64,000 bases of DNA from 20CM-2-65-7 sp963830455 (GTDB lineage Bacteria; Gemmatimonadota; Gemmatimonadetes; Gemmatimonadales; GWC2-71-9): positions 1 through 64,000 of the forward strand of contig CAWHMT010000004.1 in assembly GCA_963830455.1 (NCBI GenBank), in the 5' to 3' direction. The notes beneath the pieces are model-generated. The model worked only from the letters and a program-made list of their open reading frames with translations. It searched no databases and was not told where the DNA came from. The translations under genes and the position numbers were made by a program. Numbering within the stretch: the first letter of the stretch is position 1; each line of letters begins with the position of its first letter. Below are positions 36,492-45,675 of the stretch, one piece after another.

Positions 36492-36569
36492 CACGCTCCG
36501 GAGAGTCTTCGCTCTTGTGAAGGGTGGTACCTGGCAACAGGCTCAGGTCATCCTTCCCAGGGGCACTCG

Positions 36570-38072
36570 ATGCATAGACTGCTTGCAGTAGCAGGTGTTG
36601 GTCTGTTAGTAGGCTGCGCCGCTGCAGCACCTCCTCCTCCCACTCGCGATCTCGCCGCGCTCGACGGCGTCACCAGCTCGATCATCGGTCATCCCATCAC
36701 GACGACTTCGGCCGATGCGCGCACGCACTTTCTCGCCGGGCAGCGCGAGCAGGATCTCGGCCGCAATTTCGACGCGCTCGATCATTACCAGCGTGCGGTC
36801 GCGGCAGATTCCACGTTCGCGTTCGGCTACCTGAGCGTCGCCAACACGTCGAATTCGCTGGCCGATTTCAAGAAGAACCTCGACCGCGCCGAGCAGCTCG
36901 CGAGCCGCGCATCCGAGGCCGAGCAGATCCAGATCCGGATCGCGCGCCGGGGGTTGGAGAACGACGTCAACGGGCAGCTCGCGCTGGCGCAGGAGCTGGT
37001 CGCGAAGTTTCCCGAGAGTCCGCGGGCGTATCTCGTGCTCGCCGGCGTGCAGGCCGGCCTGAATCGCACGACGGATGCACGCGCCTCCTACGGCAAGGCG
37101 ATCGGCCTCGCGCCCCGGCTGTTGACCGCGCATATCGCGGTAGGGACGACCTACCTGTTCAACGAGCCGCGCGATTTCCAGCAGGCGCTGGTCCATTTCC
37201 AGGCCGCCGAGGCGTTGGCTCCGAACGAGCCGAGCACGCACGACTTCCTGGGCGACGCGTACCGGGCGTTGAACGACATGCCGGCGGCGCGGCGCGAGTA
37301 CACCCGTGGCCACGAGCTCAATCCGCGCGACGCGGGGCTCGTGCAGCAACGCGGCCACGTCAATTCGTTCGCGGGCGACTACGCGGCGGCGCGCGCCGAC
37401 TACGACACGTCGCTGGCGCTGGGCCGCGGCAATGAGAAGGGCTTCTTCGCCCCGTTCCGCGCGTATGTGAGCGTGTACGCCGGAGATCCCACCGGCGCGA
37501 TCAAAGAGCTGAATCAGCTGGTGGCGCAGGCCGATGGCATGGGATTGCCCGATCCGCTGGCGGTGAAGGTCAACGCGCTCACCAACGTCGCGCTGATCGC
37601 GATCGAGACGAAGGATTTCGCGGCGGCTGAGGCGGCGCTGCAGCAGCGGCTGCCGTTGATGGAGCAGCAATCGGCCCAAGCGGCGAGTGCGGGCTTCCGT
37701 CGCAACCAGGACGCCAACAACGCGTACTTCCGTGCCTGGCTGGCGGCGCGCAAGGGCGATTATGGTGCGGCAAGCCGGGAGGCAGACCGCATGGCGGCCG
37801 TTGTGGCGCCGGATGCGAATCCCCGGAAGATGGAGCCGGTGCACCAGCTCAAGGGCTTCATCGCAGCCTACCAGGGGAATGCAGCGGAGGCGGCGTCGCA
37901 TTTTGCACAGGGCAACCTCCAGGATCCCTTCATTAAGTACAACTACGCCGTGGCGCTCGAGGGCTCGGGACAGGCAGACAAGGCCAAGACGATGTTCAAG
38001 GAGCTGGCCGTTTACAATTTCAACAGCCTCGGGTATGCCCTGATCAGGCGGGAAGTGCAACAGAAGTCGTAG
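36570..38072 (+). CDS. TPR lipoprotein
   Basis: A signal with lipobox (GVGLLVGC) is followed by about 460 residues of tetratricopeptide-like helical hairpins: FLAGQREQDLGRNFDALDHY, AYLVLAGVQAGLNRTTDARA, HDFLGDAYRALNDMPAARRE and others. It would be a lipid-anchored periplasmic scaffold. It has a GGGGCAC ribosome-binding site and follows the kinase by 78 bp, so cotranscription is plausible. The antisense strand is open over the full length, but that is a codon-bias artefact. Confidence 0.8.
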   Translation: MHRLLAVAGVGLLVGCAAAAPPPPTRDLAALDGVTSSIIGHPITTTSADARTHFLAGQREQDLGRNFDALDHYQRAVAADSTFAFGYLSVANTSNSLADFKKNLDRAEQLASRASEAEQIQIRIARRGLENDVNGQLALAQELVAKFPESPRAYLVLAGVQAGLNRTTDARASYGKAIGLAPRLLTAHIAVGTTYLFNEPRDFQQALVHFQAAEALAPNEPSTHDFLGDAYRALNDMPAARREYTRGHELNPRDAGLVQQRGHVNSFAGDYAAARADYDTSLALGRGNEKGFFAPFRAYVSVYAGDPTGAIKELNQLVAQADGMGLPDPLAVKVNALTNVALIAIETKDFAAAEAALQQRLPLMEQQSAQAASAGFRRNQDANNAYFRAWLAARKGDYGAASREADRMAAVVAPDANPRKMEPVHQLKGFIAAYQGNAAEAASHFAQGNLQDPFIKYNYAVALEGSGQADKAKTMFKELAVYNFNSLGYALIRREVQQKS

Positions 38073-38080
38073 CAAGCGGG

Positions 38081-38086
38081 TATATT
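38081..38086 (+). promoter_or_regulatory. candidate -10 box (TATATT) of the DUF4384 gene
   Basis: TATATT ends 6 nt before ATG 38093, with no ribosome-binding site between, another leaderless-type start. Confidence 0.45.
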
Positions 38087-38092
38087 GTCCGT

Positions 38093-39172
38093 ATGATGGT
38101 TCCGCTGTTGCTGTCTGTTGCGCTTGTTGCCCCCCCCCGGATCGATGATGTCCCGGTCCGAGTCCGGCTGAACCACGAGCAGCTCGAAGTCGGCGATCGC
38201 GCGCGGGTCTACATCAAGACCGCGCGCGATGGCTTTTTGGTCATTCTCCATGCGGACCCCCAAGGGCGGGTGCGCGTGTTGTTCCCCATCGACCCGGACG
38301 CGGACAACTTCGTGCGCGGCGGCAGGGAGTTGGAGCTGCGGAGCCGGTCCGATCGGGAGGCGCTGCAGATCGACGCCGAGGGCACGGGGACTGTGCTCGC
38401 CGCGTTCTCCGTCGATGCATTTCAGTTTGACGAGCTCACCCGCAACGGGCACTGGGACTTTCTGGCGCTGGGCGGGCCCGACGAGCAGGTGAAGAACGAT
38501 CCGCTCGCCGGGTTGCTCGAGATTGTGAACAACATGGCGCGCGACCATCAGTTCGATTACGACGTCGCAACCTATGTCGTGGGCTCGGCGGCTTACGCGT
38601 CGGATTATGACTATCACGGCCACGGCTATGGCCACACGCACGTCGGGATCCACTTCGGGTTTGGATACTATCCGTTTGGCGTCGGCTTCGCGTACGGATA
38701 CCCGTTCTGCGGGGCGTTCTGCTATGACCCCTTCTGGTACGGCGGCTTCGCCTACGGCTATCCCTACTATCCGTATCGCGGGGGTTACGGTTATCACACG
38801 GCGAGCTTCGGCGGGTTCAACCGCAAGGAGCCCAACCTCCCGCGCTTCGAGCCCACGCAGCCTCGCGTGCGACCAGCGAGCATGAGTGGCTTTGGCGATC
38901 GCCGGGACAACATGCAGAATCGCGGCATCCAGAATCGCGGCGTCCAGCCTCGCCGCGTCGAGCCGCGGAGCGTCGCGCCACGCGGTCGTGCGGTCGCGCC
39001 TCGCGGAACGCAGTCGGGGGGGCGCCCATCGGTCGGCCCGCGGTTCCGCGCGCCGTCGTCAGGCGGCAGGAGCATCTCGAGACCGTCCGGTGGAGGCAGG
39101 AGTTTCGGCGGGAGCGGTGGCTTCCGCGGCGGAAGCAGCGGCCGCTCCATGGGAGGCGGCCGCCGTCATTAG
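38093..39172 (+). CDS. secreted DUF4384-like protein with Gly/Tyr- and Arg/Gly-rich tail
   Basis: After a short signal peptide, residues 20-150 form a DUF4384-like domain (VRVRLNHEQLEVGDRARVYI, then DGFLVILHADPQGRVRVLFP). A low-complexity middle is rich in Tyr, Gly, His and Phe (GHGYGHTHVGIHFGFGYYPF). The tail is Arg/Gly/Ser-rich, ending SGRSMGGGRRH. DUF4384 domains are often found with surface or kinase-linked proteins; their biochemical role is unclear. It ends at a strong hairpin shared with the convergent AHSA1 gene. Confidence 0.7.
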   Translation: MMVPLLLSVALVAPPRIDDVPVRVRLNHEQLEVGDRARVYIKTARDGFLVILHADPQGRVRVLFPIDPDADNFVRGGRELELRSRSDREALQIDAEGTGTVLAAFSVDAFQFDELTRNGHWDFLALGGPDEQVKNDPLAGLLEIVNNMARDHQFDYDVATYVVGSAAYASDYDYHGHGYGHTHVGIHFGFGYYPFGVGFAYGYPFCGAFCYDPFWYGGFAYGYPYYPYRGGYGYHTASFGGFNRKEPNLPRFEPTQPRVRPASMSGFGDRRDNMQNRGIQNRGVQPRRVEPRSVAPRGRAVAPRGTQSGGRPSVGPRFRAPSSGGRSISRPSGGGRSFGGSGGFRGGSSGRSMGGGRRH

Positions 39173-39235
39173 GGACTAGGGTTAGGGACTCGGGGTTCGG
39201 CAATCCCGAGTCCCCAACCCGAATCCCTAGGCCCC
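39171..39235. repeat. GGGACTAGGG-type dispersed repeat with terminator hairpin
   Basis: GGGACTAGG-GTTAGGGACT repeats are followed by an inverted partner. The core stem is GGGACTCGGG (39185-39194) with CCCGAGTCCC (39205-39214), 10 bp, perfect, loop of 10. Outer CTAGGG/CCCTAG pairs extend it. It lies between two convergent genes and overlaps the AHSA1 stop codon. Related GGGACTAGGG sequences are at about 40107 and 47127. Confidence 0.65.
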
Positions 39236-39715
39236 AAGAGAGATCGCGATTTCCTCGAGCAGGTCGTACGCTTCCTGCATGCCACCCTCCATACCCGAGT
39301 TGATAATTGCATCCCGTTGTTCCTTGCTCTCGCACTGCACGAGCACCCGGAGCTTAGTGATGTCGCCAACCTGCCTGAGCGTCATCGTATTCACCGTCGG
39401 ATGCGCGTCGGGATCTGGTATGCCCTCGTAGCACTCAGTCCAGACCACGCGCTCCTTGGGGACGATCTCGCGGTACTCGCCGTGGAAGCCGACTTCGAAC
39501 TTGCCGTGCGCAATCATGAGAAAGCGCCACTTTCCGCCGACGCGCAGATCGATCTCCGCCAGCTTCATCTCGCCACGCTTACCCACCCACCACTTGCTCA
39601 CGAGCTCGGGCGTCGTGAACGTCTTGTAGACGAGGTGCTTGGGGGCGGCGAAGTCCCGTTCGATCAGGATCTGCGTATCCGTGGGCAAGCTCACCACGGC
39701 GCGGTTTTTACTCAT
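39227..39715 (-). CDS. AHSA1/SRPBCC domain protein
   Basis: A START-like lipid or hydrophobic-ligand fold of the activator-of-Hsp90-homologue type: IERDFAAPKHLVYKTFTTPE, VSKWWVGKRGE, LRVGGKWRF, ERVVWTECYEG. The start MSKNRAV at 39715 lies inside the end of the ArsR gene (an alternative ATG is 12 bp upstream), which makes it the usual partner in an ArsR-AHSA1 operon. The ligand is unknown. Confidence 0.85.
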   Translation of the reverse strand: MSKNRAVVSLPTDTQILIERDFAAPKHLVYKTFTTPELVSKWWVGKRGEMKLAEIDLRVGGKWRFLMIAHGKFEVGFHGEYREIVPKERVVWTECYEGIPDPDAHPTVNTMTLRQVGDITKLRVLVQCESKEQRDAIINSGMEGGMQEAYDLLEEIAISLGA

Positions 39716-40064
39716 GACGTCCACCATCGGAGTCTTCCTCCCGTTTGAGTTCGTCCAGCACGTCGTCCATTCGGTCGAACCGCTCGTTCCACGCCTGTTC
39801 GTAGTTCTTTACCCACTCGTGGATCGACTTGAGCGGCCGGCCGTTGAGGCGGTACAGCCGGTGACGCCCGTCTTCGCGGACGTGCACGAGGCCGACTTCC
39901 CGCAGGACGCGCAGGTGCTTGGACACCTGTGGTTGGCCCAGCCTGAGCTGCCGCACCAGGTCGTTCACCGGCCGTTCGCCCTTTGCGAGGAGATCGAGGA
40001 TCTCCCGGCGCCGAGGCTCGGCGACCGCGTTGAACGCGTCCGTGGTGGTGGCTGCTCTGGCCAT
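39708..40064 (-). CDS. ArsR-family transcriptional regulator
   Basis: A 118-residue winged helix: AEPRRREILDLLAKGERPV, recognition helix region RQLRLGQPQVSKHLRVLREVGLV and the wing VREDGRHRLYRLNGRPL. No metal-binding CxC is visible, as is normal for members that pair with AHSA1 proteins. It is autoregulated in all likelihood: a perfect inverted repeat fills the spacer of its own promoter. Confidence 0.9.
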   Translation of the reverse strand: MARAATTTDAFNAVAEPRRREILDLLAKGERPVNDLVRQLRLGQPQVSKHLRVLREVGLVHVREDGRHRLYRLNGRPLKSIHEWVKNYEQAWNERFDRMDDVLDELKREEDSDGGRHE

Positions 40065-40071
40065 GTCCGTT

Positions 40072-40099
40072 AATATATTCCCATATAGGAATATGTCAA
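40072..40099 (-). promoter_or_regulatory. ArsR promoter with embedded operator
   Basis: On the minus strand TTGACA (40099-40094), a 16-bp spacer, then TATATT (40077-40072), 7 nt before ATG 40064. TATTCC-N6-GGAATA (40076-40093) is a perfect inverted repeat covering the spacer, the place expected for self-repression. Confidence 0.7.
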
Positions 40100-40128
40100 C
40101 GGTGGGACTAGGGCTGGGGACTCGGGAT

Positions 40129-41565
40129 TCAGACCTTTCGGCTAAGCTCTGAGAAGAGAGAGACTTCGGAGATGGCAGGACAGACTGATGCGCCGGTTAT
40201 TCGGACGCGAACGCGGTTTGTGGCGACCCCGGGCCCGCGGATGAGACGGCAATTCCCGATGCTCGTCGCTCGGCCGAACACCTTCCAGCCCCCGCTACGC
40301 CACATATCAACGTTTATGGATATGACGCGCTGACCGAGGGGGAGGTACTCGCGCAGCCGGACCACGTTGAAGGTCACTTCTCGATCGAATTCGAGTGTCA
40401 GGCTCGGCGTCTTTACGGCGTCGTCGCTCGCCCAGTAGGTGTCACGCTTACCGTCGATCACATTCGCCGCAGGAAAACCGGCGCGCGTGTTGCTCGCACT
40501 CACCCGCGCCCCCCCTTGGGCCGCCAGGTCGGTACCAAATGTCGCGTCGACGTATCGTTTGAACCCGCGTAACGACGCGACATCGTTGTCGTGAATCCGC
40601 CCACGCCGATCCGGCGGCAGGTTCAGCAGGAACGACGCGCCCCGCCCTACTGACTTGTAGTAGAGGTCGACGAGCTGCTCGGACGTTTTGACCTGGCCAT
40701 CCTCATGCTTGTGATAGAACCAGCCAGGCCTGATCGACACATCGCACTCCGCCGGCACCCAATGCGTCCCGGGGCGATCGCCCCGGTTCAGCCGAGCCGC
40801 GTCGGCCCGCCCGGGCGCAAAGTCGGCGCTGTTCTGCGTCGCCCAACACGTTTCGCCCGCAATCCCGTTTTCATTCCCAACCCAGCGGAGGTCAGGCCCC
40901 GCGTCGCTGAACAACACCGCGTCGGGCTGGAGCTCGCGCACCAGCTGCCACGTGGCCGGCCAATCGTAGTAGGTGCGGTTGTCGATCTCGCGCCGCTCAT
41001 AGGCTCCACCGTAATAGCCGTCGCCGCCATTGGCGCCGTCGAAAAAGATCTCGAACACCGGGCCATATTGGGTCAGCAGCTCGCGGAGCTGATTTCGGTA
41101 ATATGTGAGGTACTCGGGCCGCCCGTAGTCCTTGTGATTGCGGTCCCACGGCGAGAGATAGACGCCGAACTTCACGCCCGCTCGCGCGCAGGCGTCCGAG
41201 ATTTCCTTCACATAGTCGCGATTGGTGACGCAGTGCTCAGTATAGCGAGACGGCCAAAGACAGAACCCGTCGTGGTGCTTGCACGTGAGGATGAGCCCCT
41301 TCATCCCGCCGCCCTTCGCGGCTTCCACGATCTGATCGGCGTCGAAGTCGGTCGGATTGAACAAGGCCGGCGATTCGTCGCCATAGCCCCACTCGCGGTT
41401 CGTAAACGTGTTGATCGTGAAATGGAGGAAGCCGTAGAATTCCAGCTCGTGCCAGGCAAGCTGGCGCGCTGATGGAACGGGACCAAACGGCGCTGGAGCA
41501 TCGCTAAACCGCACGCCCGCGAGCGCGAGCGAGGCCAGCATGAACTCACGCCGGCTAACGGTCAT
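40129..41565 (-). CDS. GH29 alpha-L-fucosidase with F5/8-type C-terminal domain
   Basis: Intact, 478 residues. The Tat-type leader is SRREFMLASLALAGV. The GH29 catalytic barrel has LTCKHHDGFCLWPSRYT, KFGVYLSPWDRN and FEIFFDGANGGDGYYGG, the last holding the expected Asp nucleophile, then LLNLPPDRRG. Residues about 345-475 form a coagulation-factor 5/8-like carbohydrate-binding domain (ARVSASNTRAGFPAANVIDG, YWASDDAVKTPSLTLEFD). It would release fucose from glycans outside the cytoplasm. It overlaps the YncE/phosphoesterase gene by 11 bp and is probably cotranscribed. Confidence 0.92.
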   Translation of the reverse strand: MTVSRREFMLASLALAGVRFSDAPAPFGPVPSARQLAWHELEFYGFLHFTINTFTNREWGYGDESPALFNPTDFDADQIVEAAKGGGMKGLILTCKHHDGFCLWPSRYTEHCVTNRDYVKEISDACARAGVKFGVYLSPWDRNHKDYGRPEYLTYYRNQLRELLTQYGPVFEIFFDGANGGDGYYGGAYERREIDNRTYYDWPATWQLVRELQPDAVLFSDAGPDLRWVGNENGIAGETCWATQNSADFAPGRADAARLNRGDRPGTHWVPAECDVSIRPGWFYHKHEDGQVKTSEQLVDLYYKSVGRGASFLLNLPPDRRGRIHDNDVASLRGFKRYVDATFGTDLAAQGGARVSASNTRAGFPAANVIDGKRDTYWASDDAVKTPSLTLEFDREVTFNVVRLREYLPLGQRVISINVDMWRSGGWKVFGRATSIGNCRLIRGPGVATNRVRVRITGASVCPAISEVSLFSELSRKV

Positions 41566-44140
41566 CGCGGTCTTCGTCGGCGATATCGACGGCCATCGGG
41601 AAAAAGACCGAGCGCTTCACACCGGGGAACGGCTTGTCCCACCCACGCGCGTCATGCCACAGAATCCGGTTGAGCAGATCCGAGGGCGCGGCGTCGGGAG
41701 TATTGAATTTCATCCGCGCCGACGCGAGCGCGGCCCGCCGGCGCTCCTCGGCGTGCGGCCCCGTGATCGAACCCACGCGCTGATTGACCTCGTGCAGCGA
41801 CTGCGTGGGAATCAGCGCCGTATATGGCGTGAAATCGGGTGACTCGTCGGGACCAATGAAGCTCGCCCGCATGTCGGTCGCCACAAGATCAAACAGGCTC
41901 AGCGCCGGCAGGCCCAGCATCAGCTCGATCGTCTTTACCATACTCGGCTGGGCATAGAACGTCTGATCGAGCGCGCCCCGCTTGGCATACGGGCTCGCCA
42001 CCATCGCGACGGTGCGATGCCCGTCGATGTGATCGACGCCATTTTGCGCGTCATCCTCGACAATCAGAATCGCCATCCTCTTCCAGAACGAGCTGCGCGA
42101 CAGTCCTTCGACCATGCGGCCCGTCGCGAGATCGTTGTCCGCTACGCAGGCCTTGGGCGTGCACCAGCCAGGGCTCGTGCCCTGCGTGTGGTCGCTGGGA
42201 AGAATCACCATCACCAGGTTCGGCATCTTCCCCGCCGTTTCCCATTCCCGCAGATGCTCGAGAAACACGTCGGCTTTCACGACGTCCGGGTTCTCTTGCG
42301 TCCAACCCGGATAGTCGCGCACCAGCACCCGGTCGAGCGAGGGAATGTCGGAGCGCGTGTTGTAGCGCTTGGCCATGTACGCGCGGAAGTCGGCCGGATT
42401 GTGCGGCTGCGAGTCGCGGTACTGCGCGAGCAGCGAAGCGCGCACCGAGGCGCTGTCGCTCTGCGGGGCGGGCGCATACTCGCCGAACACGCTCACGGTC
42501 TTGCCCTTCTGTTGCGCCACTTCCCACAGGAAGCCGCCCGACGAGTACGCCAGCGGATCCTGGCCTTCCGAGGGATAACTGCGGCCCTCGTACAGCGGCC
42601 ACATCGGGTATTCGGTCTCGTTGGCCTGCGTGAGCCAGTTGTGGCCATCGGCGGAGTTGCCGCCGGACGCGAAGAAGTGATCGAGCAGCACGAACTGGTC
42701 GGCGAGCGCGTGCGCGTTGGGTGTCACGTCGCGCCCGTACTGCACCAGCGTCGAGTCGCTCGCGCCGCGCCCCATATCGCCGAACACCTGATCGTAGGTG
42801 CGGTTTTCGCGAATGATGTACACGACGTGCTCGATCAACGACGGCTCGCCCGGCCGCTCGGGGACCGCCCGAGCAACGACCTTGCGAGGCGCCGGCGCGG
42901 CCTCGGCGGCTCCGAGTGTCAGACGATTGTTGCGCGCAACGGACGTGGTATACGCGGCAAGCTCCGCCTCCGAAGGGACGGCGATGACGTTGACCGAGCC
43001 GCGATAGGAATGGACATACTTGCCCTCCATCCCCGATGTGCGCCCCGTCCCCGACCCCACACCGAACAGCGCCCCAACCGCAATCGTCTTTCCATCGGCA
43101 CTCACGTCGATGCTCGACGGATACCAGCCAGTGGGAATCAGGCCGCGAAATTGGCCGCTCGGCAGCGCATACACGCCCACGGCATTGAGGCCACCCAGTG
43201 TCACGTACAGCGTCGCGCCGTCGGGCGAGACTTCCACATCTGTCGGCGCGAATCCGATCTTGCGCTCGCGGAACGGCGCGATGGCAATAGACCGCAGCCG
43301 CGTGCGGGCTCGTGTGTCGATGACGCTCACGGTGTCGGAGTTGCCGTTCGCTACGTACAACCGCCCGTTCTTCTCATCCCACGCGACTCCGGTCGGATGC
43401 CGGCCCACCGTGATCACGGTGCGGACGGCCCCGGCGACCAGATCGACTTCGGAGACATCGCCCGCTTGAGCGATGCCGCGTGCATCGACCCGCACGAGCT
43501 CCGCGAACGCATCGCAGCACTGTTTGGCGGCGCGTGAACGGGCTGTCGGCTTCCGGCCGCCGAGGTTCGTGACCCACGCTCTGGAACCATCCGCGTTGAT
43601 CGCGGCCGCGACGGGCAACACGCCGAGCGGGATCATCCTGATCAGCGAGCCGCGGTCGGCATCGATCACCGCCAGGGAGTCGTTCGCCGGCAGCGGCACG
43701 ACAGCGACACGCCGGCCGGAGGCGTTGGCGCGCGACGCGACCGCGACGCCCCCAGCCATGCTCGAGCCGAGCGACCATGTGAAGCGAGCCGCACCACTTG
43801 AGTCGAAGGAGAATGTTTTGCCGACGCCGGACACGATCGCGCGCCCGGTAACGGGATCCACCGCGACACCCTGCACGCCGGCACGATCCTCGAGCCGCGC
43901 ACTCGCGAGCATCGCATTGTCGCGCCAATCGAGCAGATATGCGGCCCGGTTCACAGAGACCCAGATTTCGCCGGGACGCTTGCCGAAGCGCACGCCGGTC
44001 ACCCGCGCGCCGAACACGCTCTGCACGCCGGCGGGAGTGACCTGTGCGGCGGTGGCGATTACGCCAGAATCGGGGACGCTTCGTTTAGGCTGTGGCGGTG
44101 CCTGGGGCATCGCCTGAAGCAGCAGGAGGACGGCGAGCAT
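41555..44140 (-). CDS. YncE-like beta-propeller fused to phosphoesterase (alkaline phosphatase fold)
   Basis: Intact, 861 residues, with a signal peptide (MLAVLLLLQAMPQA). Residues 40-410 form a YncE-like seven-bladed propeller (VAWDEKNGRLYVANGNSDTV, VEVSPDGATLYVTLGG). Residues about 430-800 form a phosphoesterase of the PLC/acid phosphatase type: IEHVVYIIRENRTYDQVFGD, then DHFFASGGNSADGHNWL, MVILPSDHTQG and ILIVEDDAQNGVDHIDGHR. This two-domain family is common in soil bacteria. The substrate is unknown; phosphate ester hydrolysis is expected. Confidence 0.9.
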   Translation of the reverse strand: MLAVLLLLQAMPQAPPQPKRSVPDSGVIATAAQVTPAGVQSVFGARVTGVRFGKRPGEIWVSVNRAAYLLDWRDNAMLASARLEDRAGVQGVAVDPVTGRAIVSGVGKTFSFDSSGAARFTWSLGSSMAGGVAVASRANASGRRVAVVPLPANDSLAVIDADRGSLIRMIPLGVLPVAAAINADGSRAWVTNLGGRKPTARSRAAKQCCDAFAELVRVDARGIAQAGDVSEVDLVAGAVRTVITVGRHPTGVAWDEKNGRLYVANGNSDTVSVIDTRARTRLRSIAIAPFRERKIGFAPTDVEVSPDGATLYVTLGGLNAVGVYALPSGQFRGLIPTGWYPSSIDVSADGKTIAVGALFGVGSGTGRTSGMEGKYVHSYRGSVNVIAVPSEAELAAYTTSVARNNRLTLGAAEAAPAPRKVVARAVPERPGEPSLIEHVVYIIRENRTYDQVFGDMGRGASDSTLVQYGRDVTPNAHALADQFVLLDHFFASGGNSADGHNWLTQANETEYPMWPLYEGRSYPSEGQDPLAYSSGGFLWEVAQQKGKTVSVFGEYAPAPQSDSASVRASLLAQYRDSQPHNPADFRAYMAKRYNTRSDIPSLDRVLVRDYPGWTQENPDVVKADVFLEHLREWETAGKMPNLVMVILPSDHTQGTSPGWCTPKACVADNDLATGRMVEGLSRSSFWKRMAILIVEDDAQNGVDHIDGHRTVAMVASPYAKRGALDQTFYAQPSMVKTIELMLGLPALSLFDLVATDMRASFIGPDESPDFTPYTALIPTQSLHEVNQRVGSITGPHAEERRRAALASARMKFNTPDAAPSDLLNRILWHDARGWDKPFPGVKRSVFFPMAVDIADEDRDDR

Positions 44141-44155
44141 GCTCCAATAATGCGC

Positions 44156-44659
44156 CTACTGTTGATGGGCTTCAACAAACCACAGCCACTTGTCCGTGCC
44201 CCGCGCAATCTCCGTCAGCATATCGGCGCTGACCGCATCCTCCAGCTCGTTCATCTCCTCGATGCAGATGCGGGCACCGCGCGCGAATGCGCTCAGCGCG
44301 TCCGACAGCGCGGCCACGTGCTCGGGTCCCGTGCTCAGGCCGATCGGGTAGTCCGGGAGCGCGGACCGCTCCGTGACCACACCCACCGTGCCCTCGGCGA
44401 TCCCGCCGAGCTGCATGATGCGTTCGGCGATGAGATCGACGTACTCCACCACGGCGTCGTTGATCTCGTCGAACAGCTTGTGCAGCGCGATGAAAGCGGG
44501 GCCCTTCACGTTCCAATGCGCCTGCTTGCACTGCGTCTGGAGATCGATCGCGTCGGCGAGCCGCTGATTGAGCAGCGACACGACTTCCGTGCGCGTCGAT
44601 TCGGGAAGATCGTTCTTGGTCGTGTGCAGCTTCGTGTCGCTGCGTGATGCCGTTGCCAT
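44156..44659 (-). CDS. dps: Dps-family DNA-protection/ferritin-like protein
   Basis: A 167-residue four-helix-bundle protein. The Dps ferroxidase region is clear: CKQAHWNVKGPAFIALHKLF, then FDEINDAVVEYVDLIAERI (Asp and Glu ligands). It should assemble into a dodecamer that stores iron with H2O2 and shields DNA. It ends with GTDKWLWFVEAHQQ, the typical Dps end. It sits 15 bp upstream of the aldo-keto reductase stop, on the same strand and in the same oxidative-stress context. Confidence 0.92.
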   Translation of the reverse strand: MATASRSDTKLHTTKNDLPESTRTEVVSLLNQRLADAIDLQTQCKQAHWNVKGPAFIALHKLFDEINDAVVEYVDLIAERIMQLGGIAEGTVGVVTERSALPDYPIGLSTGPEHVAALSDALSAFARGARICIEEMNELEDAVSADMLTEIARGTDKWLWFVEAHQQ

Positions 44660-44673
44660 CTACTCCTCCTTGT

Positions 44674-45663
44674 TCACGCGTTCACCGTCTTCATGCCCCC
44701 TTCGGGATAGCGCGCGCCTGCCGCCGCGCCCCGCGGGATGACCTCGTCGAGCCGGCCCAAATCGTCCGGCGTGAGCCGGATGTTCACGGCCGCGGCATTC
44801 TCCTCAAGATACTTCCGGCGCTTGGTACCTGGAATCGGGACGATGTCGTCCCCCTGCGCTAGCAGCCACGCAAGCGCGATCTGCGCCGGCGTGCATTTGC
44901 GCTCGCGCGCGATCCGCTCCGCGCCCGCCACGAGCTCCAGATTCTTCTGAAAGTTCTCTCCTTGGAAACGCGGATGGTTCCGCCGCCAGTCTCCCTCGGG
45001 CAGGTCCTCGAAGCGCCTCAGCTGTCCCGTCAGGAAACCCCGACCGACAGGACTGTACGCCACGAATCCGATGCCGAGCTCTCGAACCGCAGGCAGGATC
45101 TCGTCTTCGACGTCGCGACTCCACAGCGAGTACTCCGACTGCAGCGCCGTGATCGGATGGACGCGCTGCGCTCGGCGAATGGTCTGAGCGGCGGCTTCGG
45201 AAAGGCCGAGGTAGCGAACCTTGCCGGCCTGCACCAGATCCGCCATTGCACCTACGGTCTCCTCGATCGGTACGGCGCGGTCGACCCGATGCTGGTAGTA
45301 CAGATCGATGAAGTCGGTGTTGAGCCGCTGCAGGGACGCATCGCACGCCGCGCGCACGTACTCGGGACGGCCGTTCTGGCCCTGCCACTTTCCGTCGGGA
45401 CCGCGGACGTTGCCGAATTTGGTGGCGAGCACAAAACGGTTTCGCTTCCCCTTGACCGCTCTGCCGACGAGGACCTCGTTGGTGTGGGGTCCATACACGT
45501 CCGCCGTATCGAGGAAGTTGCTGCCTAGCTCGAGCGCGCGGTGAATCGTTGCGATCGATTCCTGCTCGTTGTCGCGGACGCCGTAGAAATCGGACATCCC
45601 CATGCACCCGAGTCCCAACGCCGAGACGACGAGCCCCTGAGTACCCAGTTTTCGTTGTTGCAC
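44674..45663 (-). CDS. aldo/keto reductase
   Basis: Intact, 329 residues, of the AKR superfamily. Motifs: LGLGCMGMSDFYG, FLDTADVYGPHTNEVLVG (catalytic Asp and Tyr), DLYYQHRVDRAVPIEETVG (with the family His), YSLWSRDVE, GFVAYSPVGRGFLTG and IVPIPGTKR. It resembles the YakC/perakine-reductase group. NADPH-dependent reduction of aldehydes is expected. It may share a transcript with Dps downstream and DUF1697 upstream (gap of 12 bp). Confidence 0.92.
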   Translation of the reverse strand: MQQRKLGTQGLVVSALGLGCMGMSDFYGVRDNEQESIATIHRALELGSNFLDTADVYGPHTNEVLVGRAVKGKRNRFVLATKFGNVRGPDGKWQGQNGRPEYVRAACDASLQRLNTDFIDLYYQHRVDRAVPIEETVGAMADLVQAGKVRYLGLSEAAAQTIRRAQRVHPITALQSEYSLWSRDVEDEILPAVRELGIGFVAYSPVGRGFLTGQLRRFEDLPEGDWRRNHPRFQGENFQKNLELVAGAERIARERKCTPAQIALAWLLAQGDDIVPIPGTKRRKYLEENAAAVNIRLTPDDLGRLDEVIPRGAAAGARYPEGGMKTVNA

Positions 45664-45675
45664 CGGAACCTCCCG

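Noticed and set aside
36606..38075. 489-codon open frame antisense to the TPR lipoprotein
   Set aside because: High third-position GC keeps the antisense frame open; no recognisable motif and the sense strand has a lipobox and TPRs.
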